The notes beneath the pieces are model-generated. The model was given only the letters and a program-made list of their open reading frames with translations. It was not told the origin of the DNA and did not search any database. A stretch of 64,000 nucleotides of DNA from Chrysogorgia sp. JL179-B06 (taxonomy: Eukaryota; Cnidaria; Anthozoa; Scleralcyonacea; Chrysogorgiidae): assembly GCA_035772405.1 (NCBI GenBank), contig JAYKKM010000147.1, forward strand, positions 1,269,501 through 1,333,500. Reading direction: 5' to 3'. Positions 51,601 through 63,244 of the stretch are shown in pieces (the first letter of the stretch is position 1; the number at the start of each line of letters is the position of its first letter). Made by a program: the position numbers and the translations under genes.

Positions 51601-54600
51601 GTTAACAACACCTAAATTATCATGTTAATGACACTCACGCTAATGTCACATATAATGATATTACCTACGTACTTTGGCGTAAAGCAGATCGGATGGGATG
51701 GAGTCAGTAGCTAACGGCGTTAGAATCATATAGAGTTAATGTACAGTCTGTGTCTTTGGGGTTAGAAAACTGATTAAGCGGGGAGTTAGGGTTAGCATCT
51801 ATGTTGTTTTGGGGTTATTTGCATGGTTAAATAGCACTATGGTTATACTAAAAAACATTGTCCCAAAGACGCGGCTGTATGTTAACTCTATATAATTATG
51901 ATCTAATGCCGACCGTAGCTAACCTGCAACCTCGTCCCCAGGGCATCTCGCCTCCAGGGGGGAACGACGTTGGCTATCCTGTCGATAGCGACGAGCCACG
52001 ATGCCAATTCTAGTGGCAAGGCACACAACCCCCCAACCAACGGAACCTCCAATGTAAAGCTTACAACCAGGGGGGTTGGGTTGGAGAAAGGTTACCGTTG
52101 AAACCGCCTGCCAAGACTGACTCCAACCCCTGAAAGAGCGTAATCGTTGCTGGCGACGTGCGAACATATTTACGATAAGCCGAGCTAGATCGCCGACGCA
52201 ATATTTGAATCAAATGATCCGGAACACCAGCCTCCGTGGCCGCCGTGGATGCCCCAATACGGAAACTAAGACTGGAGTACTTCCCAGTGATGCCAGTATG
52301 GGTGAGGAGATCCCGAAGATAAAAATATACTTGAGCTGGTGAGGTGAACCATCACTCCAAATAAAAGGGGACCTGTTGATAGACCCCGATTAGCCAGATA
52401 GTGTTGGAGAGCCAATACTGGGCAAATGTCGTGACCCGAACGACCCATGTACGCGAAGCATCCCACGCCAAACGGGTAGGTTTTGGAGTACTTAAGACGT
52501 AAACGAAATTAGGGCGGAGTGAAACCTGGAGATACTTCAACATCCGCCAGAGACAAATGACGAGACGGATTGAAAGGACCTTGGATGGCAAATTCGCTTA
52601 AACCCTCAAAAAACCAAAGAAGGCAAGACAACACGCGGCCCAAAACATGGAGGCGTCGTAGCGATCAGTAACATCGGATAGAAGGGAGTGCAGGGAAGGA
52701 AGAATATATTTTATGATTGGCAAACGGCGAGAGAGTGATCTGGATCGAGAGTGATGTATGCGTTTTAGGACGCGGCGCAAACGAGGGGAGTTGCAGTTCG
52801 TATTAGTGAAGATATTAACCGAAGCTGGGGATAAGGATTGGGCCGGCCAGGACACAAACATCATTAAGGTATACTCGGAGGCCGGAAGCGGCTGCCAGCG
52901 GATGTGACAGGCAGCGGAACTCTGAACCGGCAGCGGAACTCTGAACAAAACTGCCAAACATAATTCTGACCAGCAGCATAAGAACGGCGAGTGTGGACCC
53001 TGAGTCGATACCATTCGTGAGAAACGAGAGTTAAGGTGCGGAATGGGGTTGGAGACCGGTCGACGAAGGGCAGTGGCCTGTGGAATTCCTGAAACCGAAA
53101 ACGGGCATCAGCGGCGCTGTTGCGACGCCCAGGGACGTGGCGGGCAGAAAAAGAAGAATGACCACGACAAGCCACCATGGAGAGACGTCGTATCAGGTGC
53201 ATCGTGGCCGGATCACGGGAGGACGCAGAGTTGAGAATGTCTGCGACCGCCGAATTATCGGATAGAAATTCTACATTTTGGCGAGCCCAAAACGAACCCC
53301 AAACGTGGGCGGCAACGACGATGGGAAAGAGTTCTTCAAACACAGTTACCAACGGTGCCCGCAGCGTCGGAAGCGACGAACAGATCCGGGAGCGAGGAAA
53401 TGGATGGTATACGGAAAAAGCTGACCCCATCCCAGGAGTGAAATAATTCTAACCACCAAGCTAAATCCCGGTGAAATTCAACGTTGCGACGAATGGGGTG
53501 ATTGGGCGAACGGAAAGCGTTTAGAAGGTTGGTCATCCGACGAACAAAGGAGCGGCCGGGGGGAATAACCTTGCATACGTGATACACGGAGCTGTTCAAC
53601 GATTCCAGTTCCGTGTGGGTGCACCAACGCTTAGTGGCACAGCGTTGCAACAACTCGATGGTAGCCGTAAATTTGCGCGACAAGGCGCGCGAGTTGACTG
53701 ACCGCGTCCAACTCGATACTCAAAAAAACAAGGCGCGTCGCACTTGTCCGGATGGAGAGGGAGGCCTAAGCGTCCGAACACCGACCGGGCTTTGGCGATA
53801 TTGACATCGCATTCTTTCGAATCACTGGGCGCGATCGTTAGGTAATCATCGAAGTAGTGGAACAGAAAACGGATGTCCTAATGCAGTAGTGGCGACGGAA
53901 GATTGCGATGTCGGAAGGCGAAAGCGAGCTCATGGGCATTCGAGCGAAGGAAAACGAAGAGGAAACATAGGCGACGGTTGAAGAGGTGAGTGACTCTGTA
54001 CCGCCGGTTGGCCAAGCGACGAGGCAATGCCAGAGGATGCGATGTTACAGAACTCTCAGGTAAAGAGGAGGCTGCATCGTCAGGTCTGCCAAGGAAGAAC
54101 TCGTCATGGTCGCGGACGAAGTAATAGGCGAAGCCATCGTTGAGGGTGCAGCGGCTACGGAATCGCTTGAAATAGACATAATCTCCAGAGGAAATAAAGA
54201 GGAAAGACTATTGTAAGATAACCGGGGCATAAGCGACGTAAAGAACGATCAGCGAGTAAGCCGAAAGCCATTTCATCGAGTGTTTATATGTGCATGGTAG
54301 CGAAGGACCCCGAGCCGCGGAACCCGCACGTGAAAACCGCTGACACCGTTAAACGTTAACTTCTTTTATTATGATATAATAAAATACATAAAACCTGGGT
54401 TTCAATCTGATATGATGTTAACAATTTAATGATGTACAGTAGTTCGAAAGGTTAGATCACTGATCTGGATTCCCATGCAGGGTCGCAAAACAGCAACCGT
54501 GAACATTACATATTTATTGTTTCCCCATGCAGCGCAGTGGCTAAAATTTACTAAGAACTAATTTCATGTTTCGCTATACCACATCTTTTTTCCCAAACAT

Positions 54601-57600
54601 AAAGTGGTTGGCACTTAAACTTCAAATATTTCAAGTATAGTCTGGACATGTGTGCGGATTATTGTTTTGGTTAAGAGATGTGAGACACCAAACGTAAAAG
54701 CTGAGAAAAAGTAACAGCCGTAACAGCATCTGCATGCACGCAAGTATTTTGTGATTATGATTTGATGCATTCTAAAGGAATGTAAAGGCTTGTTTATGCT
54801 ACCAATTTCCTACTGCTTTTCATAAGCTAATGAAACAGTTATCTTGTCGAAGATAATAAAAGAAAAAGAAAAAGAAAAAAAAAGAAGAAAAGCATTTGAT
54901 ACAGTTGATCATCAAATTCTATTGAAAAAGTTGGAGTTCTATGGAATAAAAGGACAGGCTCTTTCCTTGCTAAAATCATATCTAACAAATCGAAGCCAGA
55001 AGTGCCAAATTAATGGATTTGTCTCATCAGAACGTTCGATCAGATGTGGTGTACCTCAAGGTTCTATCTATAGGACCACTATTATTTTTATTGTATATTA
55101 ATGACCTACCTCATTGTCTTAATAATACAAAACCTCGGCTTTTTGCTGATGATACAAATCTTACAGCTTCTGGAGACTCGATTACTGATATTGAGATTGC
55201 AGTAAATTCTGATTTAGAAAACCTTAAAAAATGGTCGATTACTAAAACTGAATTTATGTTGATTGGCTCAAAACCAAAGATAAAAAGTACTTTAAATGCT
55301 TCCCCAAATATTATCATTGAAAATAAACCAATTAAACAAGTTTATGAATGCAAAACGCTTGGAATAACAATTGACCAGCATTTATCTTGGAAGAGTAATG
55401 CTGAAAATATTTGCAAAAAAATAACAGCAGGAATCTCTGCCCTCCGTCGTGTCAAACATTTTGTTGATAAAGATACACTTATCTCCATATATAATGCTAT
55501 TGTTCGCCCATACTTCGATTATTGTTGTGAAGTGTGGGATGTGTTTGGCGAAACTCAATCAAAAAGACTTCAAAAACTACAAAATAGAACTGCTCGAATT
55601 ATCACAAACATGAGCAATGTTATAGATCATTCTATTGCTTTACATGCCCTGGGCTGGGAGCCACTTAAAATGATGAGAAAAAGGGTAAAAGCAAAAATGA
55701 TGTATAAAATTTTAAACAAAATGGGGCCCGAGTCACTCACTGACCTTTTTACTTATAAAAGTGAGATGACAAACTATCAACTTCGAGACATTTCAAGTAG
55801 TCTTTGTTTACCACAACCACGTACCAACAATATGAAAAACAGTTTCATGTATGACGGTGCTCACCTATGGAACTCTATTCCAAACGAAATCAGGGAGAGT
55901 AAATCCCTTTCTTGTTTTAAAAAGAAAATTGCTACTCACATTTTTCAATCGTGACAAAAACAAACACTGTATTACTGTAAATAGTTAATATTTATTCATA
56001 AATTTTATTACTTATTAGACACTATATCTCATATTTTGTAAATACTTTGAATATTGCTGTATGTTGCTTGTTGGACACTATAACTGTGCCTCATATTTTG
56101 TAAATAACATTAACTATTGTATATATTCCTATTTTTTACACGCCCCCTGTGGAAATCAGCTTCGGTTGACGGGGTCAGCGTGGTTAAATAAAGTTAGTCT
56201 ATCTAAAATGATTGAATTTTGTGCAAAGAGTTTACGACAAATTAACAAGCCACAACGTTGGTTTTAATGTTTGTAAAGATGGCTACATTGAGCAAGAACT
56301 TGGACAATAAACGATATGAGTCATCAACACAAGGATCGCTGCAAATTGAAATTGGGTTGTTTGGTTATGACAAAAACCGTTGTAATTATTCTGAACTCTG
56401 TATACTCTGCAACAAAGAACTGTTTTGAACACAACAATATGAAAGTTGTTAATCATTACTTCCATCTTTTTATCGATAAACTTTATTGCTCGTTGTTTAA
56501 AATCGGCTTTCTTCCACTGTGTCTATTATAGCATCGGCTATGCTGCCAATAACGAAGCAAAAATAATATTACCGGAATTGCGATGTCTTATAAGGCTTTT
56601 CTTATTTTCACCACAGATATTCCCGAATATTTTAGTAAAGCAATTACAGTATGTTTCTCACGTAAGATGAAAGCTTTCCAATCATCAACAAATGTGTAAC
56701 ATACTTATTTCAAATCCTGAAATGATGCTAAACGTTGGGATCAATCGTTTATTACTGAATGCATTCCTGTACATGTGAGTTCTGAGACATGAGGTTGTGA
56801 CACAACCAAGGTTCAACACCATCCAGAATTCAGCTCACGCTCGGCCTACGATAGTATGATCCAACCGGAGCCAGAACGCATCTAAAACACTTTTTGAACA
56901 CGATTTCTGTGAGGTTTTTTCTGAGTGCAGTATACTGTACTCTGCAATTAGTGCTTTTTTGGTGATTATTATTTTCATCACTTATTTTTAAAATGTGTTT
57001 GTTGAAAGAGCTTTGTTATCGATGTCTCATTGATTCACAGTATATGTAGCCCAAGCTCTAGCATCTATAGTAAAAGCTCTAAACTTTGAAAATATAACAA
57101 AATATAACAAAACTTAACTTTTTATTATATCTATATACAGTATGTGTTCTTTGCCCTTACATTTATATCTGGTGAAGGTTTGAAGCAATTCTTCGTGAAA
57201 TTGAAGTACATGTAGTTATGGCAGTCACTTATCAATAAACACTGCTCACAGCCTCACCGCAAAGAGCTTTGTTAATGATTGTTATTTTCCAACCATTTGT
57301 TTTTAAAAAGTGTTTGTGGAAATTGCTTTGTTTTTTATGACTCATCACAAAACATGTTGAGATTTCCATGACATTTAGTATTTGTTAATATATACACTGC
57401 TGTAGTGATAGTGATTTAGTATTAGTATTGAACACTTTGATTAATTTTTAGATAGTTGGAGAAGTACTCCGTCAGCTAACTGAAGAGAAATGTAAGAGTC
57501 ACAAAACTTTGTCTTCCTTAACCCCCTTTATGCCCCCAGAGTTGACCAGCACCTACCTGTAACTTCTCCTAATAATATCAATGGTTAAACATAGACAGAG

Positions 57601-59009
57601 GTAATGATAATAACGGAAATAACCACCGAAGATAAACTGACATGTTTTTAAAACAACTGCTGCCAACTAGTACAGTACTATAAGAAATGTCTGGAGACCA
57701 ATAAGGAAAATTGTATTTACTGTAAAGGATTAAACCAATTACATGTACAGTATTGTTTCATTAGACGTACTAAAATCCATAATGTGCATTATTATATAAA
57801 TTAATACAGTTGTGTAATGATTTTTGATAAACATACAGAGAAATGTGCAGTTGTGTATAACACAGTACATTGTATCTCCTGTTTGGTGTATGTACTGTAT
57901 AATCTTTGTTACTTTAGATACAGTACAGAAATAATAGATAGAAATTGATTAATATTATCATCAGCTAAAGTTTCATTTTAATGTCATTTGTTAAAGTTGG
58001 TTAACCACGTACATGTATTCATAGGAAGTGACACTTAAACCTAGGGATTGGACACCCAAAGACATTGCGCTTGACTAAACAGTGAAATAAAAATAAAGTT
58101 TGCTCTGAGCTACAGACCTTTTTAAAAAATATTTGCTCAATTTCCAAACTTTCTTCATAAATCAGTGTGTGCAATATCTTTGCCTGACCAACTTTACCAG
58201 GTGGAAATGCATCATCGAAGACATCAAATTGCAATCCAGTGTTGCAAAGAAAGTTGGCCAAACTTTAAAACTTATGATACAGTTTGTTGACCACTGTACA
58301 TGCTAGTTGTCTCATGCCTTTTCAGTTCTTCCATGTATGCATACAATTGTGTTTCGATTCATCATTCACAATGGCTGCAAATTTTGATAATCGCCTTACT
58401 CTTCAAAAAGGTGTTCTCCATGTATTGTGTTCTAGACACACAGCTTTTAGCTAATTAACAAATGTAATTTTATAAAGTGTTTTTATAATAATTTACATTC
58501 TTTTTAAACTCTTTATAGTCATTGTTAAGGCTACAAATGGGCCAAGATATGTTGTTGGCTGCAGAAGACAGGTAAATTTTACTTTTCTTTGTTTCACATG
58601 TACATGTATGCTACCTATGTGTTTGGTGCAGGTGCAGCACATGAATACAGCACGTGAATGACTTTCTAGACAAAGATTGTTGGCAAAGCCATTATAAAAT
58701 GCTGTGTGGAGGTCGACTGAAATTGACGTCCAAGTTGATCGTGTTGGGTCCTGAAACTAATGTCCAAAAATACCCCATATTAAAATGGCTTCACTTTTTG
58801 AGCCACAAGATCAGCTGCAATCATGAATTTGTTACAGTACCTCCTGAGTCAAAGAAAATCCACTTAAAGTTTGCTGTGTTTTTACATACCTGTAATGCTT
58901 ACTAATTATACCTTATTCACCAATCTGCCATTGCTATTTAGGTTGACAAAAAGAAACTAAAAGCAGGAACCCGAGTAGCTCTTGACATGACTACGCTAAC
59001 AATTATGAG
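39410..59009 (+). CDS. PSMC6: PSMC6 (Rpt4), 26S proteasome ATPase; exons 1-5, 3' part beyond window
   Basis: PSMC6/Rpt4 is one of six AAA ATPases of the 19S base that unfold substrates into the 20S core; its N-terminal coiled coil pairs with Rpt5 (family knowledge). Five plus-strand exons join in phase: 39410-39521, 50999-51078, 57452-57491, 58519-58571 and 58942-59009. They encode the coiled coil ([38 protein letters not shown]), the invariant LQSVGQIVGEVL, and the OB-region motifs [16 protein letters not shown] and [12 protein letters not shown]. The product so far is about 118 residues. The N terminus is about 8 residues longer than human ([16 protein letters not shown]). The AAA domain exons were not found to the right edge, so intron 5 exceeds 5 kb. 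Introns 1 and 2 (about 11.5 and 6.4 kb) are filled with repeats. Expression is probably driven from the short spacer shared with CEP164. Confidence 0.95.
39945..40460. repeat. 10-bp AAGATCTTGT array, left
   Basis: About 45 units of AAGATCTTGT/AAGATCTTAT with CCAAGAAAAATC interludes that make a roughly 110-bp higher-order period. Confidence 0.95.
42548..42652. repeat. (TTA)n microsatellite
   Basis: Nearly pure TTA repeats with two interruptions, inside the 4.46-kb element. Confidence 0.95.
42876..43406 (+). pseudogene. Two terminal exons of an unrecognised element-borne gene
   Basis: Frame [20 protein letters not shown] then [15 protein letters not shown] ends at 43013 before GTATGT. Exon 43270-43406 after TTTATAG continues in phase (G+AC): [20 protein letters not shown] then [20 protein letters not shown] and a stop. 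The first part loosely resembles the start of BEN domains (LFS-EEEL-x-GT ... PLD-x-EK), which I cannot confirm. Upstream exons were not found in 40.5-42.8 kb. Confidence 0.45.
43683..44380. repeat. 10-bp GATCTTGTAT/GATCTTGTAA array, right
   Basis: About 65 units alternating GATCTTGTAT and GATCTTATAA; more homogeneous than the left block. Confidence 0.95.
44505..44700. mobile_element. Foldback MITE, TTTCCRTGTTTCCAT ends
   Basis: AAGAAATAGAAAATATTTTC ... GTTATAGAAACA..GAAAGTTTGGGAGAA and the inverse TTCTCCCAAACTTTCACGAG ... GTTTTCTATTTC. A half copy (TGTTTTCCATTGAGTTATAG) lies at 45662-45695. Confidence 0.7.
44701..46089. other. Intronic stretch, mostly unrecognised
   Basis: PSMC6 intron 1. 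Apart from a half MITE at 45662-45695, no feature was recognised; frames are under 110 codons without family resemblance. Confidence 0.5.
46090..47183 (+). mobile_element. hAT-like element with CpG-rich ends, truncated
   Basis: Ends CAGGCCTTGCCGTAAGA and (rc) CAGGCCTTGCCCTAAGG, both followed by GCGCGC-rich arms (GCGCGCGATCGCGC; GCGCGCGAGCGG). A possible degenerate duplication GCAGAA flanks it. The interior keeps an exon-like frame near 46696-46827: [20 protein letters not shown] then [12 protein letters not shown], after a CTTAG acceptor, resembling BED-like finger regions of hAT proteins (H-x3-H). PSMC6 intron 1. Confidence 0.65.
47346..48654. other. Intronic stretch with a short direct repeat
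   Basis: Three copies of TTTTAGGTATATTTAGTTCA-like sequence at 47445-47600; otherwise nothing recognised. Confidence 0.5.
48655..49050. repeat. Imperfect tandem repeat field A
   Basis: Repeated CACATGCAGCAGAACAGGAG, AGAATAGCCGGGGAGCAGAC and TACTGGCGCGATTGTA blocks, four to five cycles of variable length. Confidence 0.75.
49070..49560. repeat. Imperfect tandem repeat field B
   Basis: Cycles of CACAAATACAGTCCCCCAAC, GACTGTACGGCAACGTTGC and GCACTAGCAGCTAGCCA. Minus-strand open frames through this block are repeat artefacts. Confidence 0.75.
49561..50998. other. End of PSMC6 intron 1, mostly unrecognised
   Basis: Contains an (ATA)n microsatellite at 49879-49903 and the hAT-type motif at 50080. 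No exon seen before 50999. Confidence 0.5.
50080..50170. repeat. hAT-type subterminal motif copy
   Basis: GGGTATGCCCCCCGAAACAT ... GAAATGGCATTTCCTGCA ... TTTTGAGGGGACTTTGGAG, shared with 31880-31945, 35345-35420 and 35555-35600. Confidence 0.6.
50999..51078 (+). CDS. PSMC6: PSMC6 exon 2
   Basis: Acceptor TGTTTAG, phase 1 in, phase 0 out, donor GTACAA. Encodes [20 protein letters not shown] then LQSVGQ, almost identical to animal PSMC6. Confidence 0.95.
51139..51160. repeat. Poly-C tract (22 C)
   Basis: CACACAC followed by about 22 C, 60 bp downstream of PSMC6 exon 2. Confidence 0.93.
51920..54260 (-). mobile_element. Degenerate DIRS-type (tyrosine-recombinase) retrotransposon
   Basis: Minus-strand order is RT, RNase H, then YR. 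RT catalytic box [11 protein letters not shown] at 53835-53870, followed by [15 protein letters not shown] and [17 protein letters not shown] sequence; RNase [49 protein letters not shown] (53190-53340). [22 protein letters not shown] (52600-52660), SFRIGAS near 52255, and [11 protein letters not shown] with the likely catalytic Tyr near 52177. Interrupted by a stop at about 53880 and frameshifts near 53345, 52600 and 52270. The gag part and termini were not identified. PSMC6 intron 2, antisense. Confidence 0.88.
54895..56205 (+). mobile_element. 5'-truncated CR1/L2-like LINE with 3' end
   Basis: Starts inside the RT at [19 protein letters not shown], runs through [19 protein letters not shown] (frameshift near 55065), [27 protein letters not shown], then [13 protein letters not shown] and the thumb ([33 protein letters not shown]) to a stop at 55954. 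A short deletion precedes TKTEF. The 3'UTR ends near TAAAGTTAGTCTATCTA (56203). An A/G-rich run (AAAAG)n at 54856-54894 abuts the 5' truncation point. Confidence 0.9.
56206..57451. other. End of PSMC6 intron 2, nothing recognised
   Basis: AT-rich; no frame with family resemblance and no inverted-repeat element noticed. Confidence 0.45.
57452..57491 (+). CDS. PSMC6: PSMC6 exon 3
   Basis: A 40-nt microexon between TTTTTAG and [19 protein letters not shown] plus 1 nt. Continuous with exons 2 and 4 in the family sequence. Confidence 0.94.
57492..58518. other. PSMC6 intron 3, nothing recognised
   Basis: The minus-strand frame at 58019-58261 has no recognisable relatives and no splice context. 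Confidence 0.45.
58519..58571 (+). CDS. PSMC6: PSMC6 exon 4
   Basis: 53-nt exon, completes a Phe codon then encodes [17 protein letters not shown], the OB-fold signature of Rpt4. Acceptor TTTATAG, donor GTAAAT. Confidence 0.95.
58942..59009 (+). CDS. PSMC6: PSMC6 exon 5 (last seen)
   Basis: 68-nt exon encoding [20 protein letters not shown] then IM, phase 2 out at GTAACA. The next expected motif (YLPREVDPLVYNM) was not seen to the right edge. Confidence 0.94.
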
Positions 59010-59619
59010 GTAACATTTACGTTTTTACTTATATTGGGTAATGTCTTTAAATTTTGTGTAGTGAAAGTAACAGTACTTCTTGTACCTACTGTGACTACAA
59101 TCAGTGGCAAAACTAGTCTTTCTCCTTAGCATTCCCTGCGCCCACTATTGGTGACTATGTAGATTATGTTTTACATTTGGTCTGTATGTGTTCAGGTACT
59201 CAACATTGAAGTTTTGAATAGGGAGGGGGGGACTGCGTAGACTTGGAGGAGGGACAGACACCGATAAACAGGGTTTGTATGATAGAGCAGAAAAGGGCTT
59301 CAGTTCAACAGAGAACTTGAACATTAATAAACCCATAAAGAGTAGGAGAAAACTGTGAATAAATCAACTGTTAAAATTAGGCGCAGAAAATTCATAAAAT
59401 TCATAGACTATAATGACTGTGTAGTGTGTAACTAGATTAGTGTTACATATATAACAGCATCTTCCTATCTAATACTGGCTCTTCTCACCACTGAAAATCA
59501 CGAGCGGGAAGAGTACTAAGTGTTAAATCAACCAACAGAATCGTCTTATTATTTATTGCTTGTATGGTCGCTAATAAACGTTCCAGTAAGCTCGCACAAG
59601 CTATCGTGTTTGAACGAAG

Positions 59620-62600
59620 TAGTAGTTTTATTCAACCTCCCCGAAGGACTTTTCAGGTTTAAATTACAAAATTAAATTATCTAATTTACAATGTGAAATA
59701 AAAAGGTAAGTACTATAAGCTATTACAAATAATATTAAAAGTCAACAAAGGTCATGTTAAACCATGTAAATTCGTAAAAATTAAAAATATGTTCCATTCA
59801 ATGTTAAAACATTTAAAAACTTTTGATGAAGACGTTTCTTCACTGCGTTCTTAAATTGAGATAATTCACCTGTTCCTCTAGAGTATTCCAGAGCTTACAC
59901 GCCCTAAAAATAAAAGAGCGTTCGGTATTTTTAATACGACATTTAGGCGGTCTCAATTCATGTTTGCTTCTTGTATTATAAGCCTTATTCTTAATCTTGC
60001 AAGATTCGAGTTTTGAAGATAAGTATTCTGGTACTAAGCTATTGATGCACTTATAGGTCATTACAGCTTCTCTTAAATAAATTATATCAGGAATGGGAAT
60101 CCAGGATAACCTCTGTAATATACAGTAGGTGTAATATAGGTGTAATATGACAAAATTTAGGTTCTCCAGTAATTTTCCCAGCAGCAAAGTTTTGGATGTA
60201 CAGTATTGTAATTTGTGAACGTTTGATTTACTTGTTGAGGACCACACTGTTGAGCAATAGAGCAGTTTACTCAGAACGAGTGACTGGATTAAAAGTTCCA
60301 GCGTGGTTTTGTCGAAAAGATGTTTAACTCGGCGTATTTGAAGCATCTTGAAATGACACGATGACACAGTTTTATTTATGTGGTTAGTATAGGATAAGGT
60401 TTGATCAAGTGTAATTCCCAGATCCTTAACATGTCCAGTAGGTGTAAGAATTTTGTCAAGGAATGGAAGTTCGACATTTGACGGGACGTAGCGCAAAAGT
60501 TGGTTACGCCAAACAAAGTAAATTGAGTCTTATCCGGATTTATTAGGAGTTGGTTTACGCTACACCATCCCGCGACTCTTTTCATACAGATCCTCCCCCA
60601 GTCCAGCAAGGCCGTCAATCCAAATCTTTCAATGGGAATGGGAGAGTTTACTATCATCAACATAGGATTTAACGATTGCGTTAGTAGTTACGGAGCTAAG
60701 TTCATTGGTGTAAATGCTAAACAAAAGAGGACCAAAATAGAGCCTTGAAGCTACTCCATGTTTCACTGGAAGAGGTTTTGACAGTTCATATTCTATTCTC
60801 ACCTGTTGTTCCCTATTAGAAAGATAGCTTTTGAACCAATCTAACGCAGTATTTAAGACACCAATCCGTTGAAGTTTGGTTACCAAAAAGGAATGACTGA
60901 TACTGTCATAAGCTTTGCTGAGGTCTAGCAAGACCATGGCTGTAATTTCTTTGCGATCCATTGCATTAAGGATATAATCAGTTATCTGGAGGCCTAATGT
61001 TTCGGTTGAATGGTGTCGTTTGTTGCCACTTTGATGAGTTGATAAAAGTTTGTTGATCGTTAGATGGTATGTGAACTGTTGATGTACAACACGCTCACAA
61101 ATCTTGGATAATATTGGGAGCAACGAAATGGGGCGATTATTACTAGCGGGTTCTGCTTCGTCAGTTTTAGGGATGGGTACGAGTTCTGCTTTTTCCAAAC
61201 TTTAGGAAATATACCTTGAGTTAAACTGGAATTAATAATGTCGGTGATAGGCTGAACGATATGGGGTAAACAATCTGCTATGAACTTCAAAGTTATATTA
61301 TCGGGTCCCGGCGCGTTGTTTTTGGGCATAGCTGAAACAATATTTCGAATTGTTTCACAGGAAACTGGTTCAAACGAAAATGTTGGAGACTCCACGGAGA
61401 TAGTCGTTCAAATATTCGTCAAAAGGGAGGTTTAATGGTTGTTGTGATTTCCTTAGTTTTTCCGCCGCTTTTTGTCCAACAGATGTAAAATACTCATTAA
61501 ACTCTTGGGCGATGACAGATGGTTCTTTGCTATAAGTAGATTTCATTGAGTCCCGGATAGGAAGACAACGTCTGATGGTTTTCCATAAACCACTTGGGTC
61601 ATTCTTATTCGCTTGGATTTCATTCCTTACGAAATCTGATTCAACAAGTTTGAGGCGAGTTTTAACTTGACGTTTAATATTCCCAAATATTAACCAGTCT
61701 CGAGCATTATGTGTTTTACGAGCAATTCTGCATGGTGTATAAGGGTTTTTATTTCTGATGTGATGAACGGGAAGGGTTTGGATTTGGTTTTAATAACTTT
61801 GATACAGTTGTCAAGGACATTGGCCACGTCTTCAGAAAATTGTTCTTAATCATATGACTTCCGGCTTCGTACTAACAATTTCGACGTTTTCAGTCTTGGT
61901 TTTCTCAGGTTTAATGTTGTATACACAAGAAAGTGATCACTTATGCTCAGGACTAGGTTGGTGTTGGAAACTATCATCACATCAATCAGTGTTTGGGAGG
62001 TCGCCGTCACTCTTGTAGGTTTAGTTATTAATTGTTTCATATTAAAGTTATTGCAAAGTTCAGTAATACGTTGTCCAACACCGGTAGGTCTAAGTAGGTC
62101 GCCATTCATGTCTCCAGTGATGACAATATCTTCGTTTATCGTAAGGGCATGGTTAATTTTTGGAGCTAGATATTCGTCCAAGCAGGACACGGGGCAGTCA
62201 GGTGGTCTGTAAGCAACACATATTATGACGGACTTAAGCTTCTTTCTTTGTATTTGTATCCACTGTTGTTGGAAGCCAGTGTTAGAAATATCAGTTAAGT
62301 CATTAAGTACACGGACTTGTAGCCTATTATGAGCATATACTGTACGCAGGTACCACCACCAGGTTTCCCTTTGCGATCAAGCCGAAATAGACGATACCCA
62401 GAGCCAGAAAGAGCTATAGGCTTGCATTCTTCCAGGACGAGTTTAACCATGTCTCAGAAAGTGTTAAAACGTCAATATTTTGATTGAGAGTTAGGTTTTC
62501 AAGTTCCAAAAGGTGGTGTCTATTTAATGACTGGATATTCAAATGTGCAATAGTAAGACCAGAAGAACAAATAGTCTTATAATTGGTGGCTCGTTCAATG

Positions 62601-62760
62601 GGATGAGACAAAGAATGCGTGTTTATAATGATACAGTTAGACGGATGAAACGTGCACAAAGCACGTTCAACACAGATCAATGTGAAATCACAGCACAGGT
62701 AAAACGCTGGGTGAAGCGTCAAGTTGGTCTTAGGCAAAATCGTCTAGACCAATCAGATGA
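59620..62760 (-). mobile_element. Near full-length, decayed CR1/L2-like LINE (EN + RT)
   Basis: Minus strand. Endonuclease start LTIAHLNIQSLNRHHLLELE and IDVLTLSETWLNSS (62440-62580), EN core CVAYRPPDCPVSCLDEYLAP, DIVITGDMNGDLL, SDHFLVYTTLNL (61870-62230); RT start PKNNAPGPDNITLKFIADCL (61280-61340), NNRPISLLPILSKICERV, LLDLSKAYDSISHSFLVTKL, the catalytic box as SYVDDSKL (60645), GHVKDLGITLDQTLSYTNHI and KLLYCSTVWSSTSKSN in the thumb to 59840. Several frameshifts. Its 3' end is near 59620. PSMC6 intron 5, antisense. Confidence 0.9.
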
Positions 62761-63179
62761 CTATGATTTGACTAGGTGCATTTGATAAAAGGCAATTCGA
62801 AATTTTACTACCAATCAGAATGACTGAAATAATGGTACAAATCTTGCAAAAAAGACATGCAAAGGCTAATGCCTGTTATAGGCAAACCAATCAGTGCTCG
62901 TAATAAAGGTATTTTTCAAAATGATCCAATCACAAAGACGGATATAAACGTCCGAATCAGGCGAGATTTGAGAAACATAAAACAAGACCAAAGAAATTAT
63001 TACGCAATCATTTAAACACCCTTGCTTGCCGCTTAGCGACGGAAAAAAGTTCGCGTTATCAAAACGCGGCTTAAATTTATCGCTTATGTTCTTACTTTGG
63101 ATTTGCTGATTTTTCTAGCTTAGTCAGCTGACCTATTTAACAAACGTTAAATCTTCCCCTGCACACTAATGAATCTACT

Positions 63180-63238
63180 GCATTCTACTAATCACTCTAC
63201 TACACTCTACTACACTCTACTACACTCTACTACATACA
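63180..63238. repeat. (CTCTACTACA)n short tandem repeat
   Basis: Four to five CACTCTACTA units. Confidence 0.9.
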
Positions 63239-63244
63239 CTCTCT

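Noticed and set aside
58019..58261. 80-codon minus-strand ORF in PSMC6 intron 3
   Set aside because: No family resemblance, no promoter or splice evidence.
58650..58905. Possible copy of the 249-bp MITE (TTCACTTTTTGAG, CTGAAACTAATGTC)
   Set aside because: Similarity to 22490-22738 is patchy and no arms or duplication could be placed.
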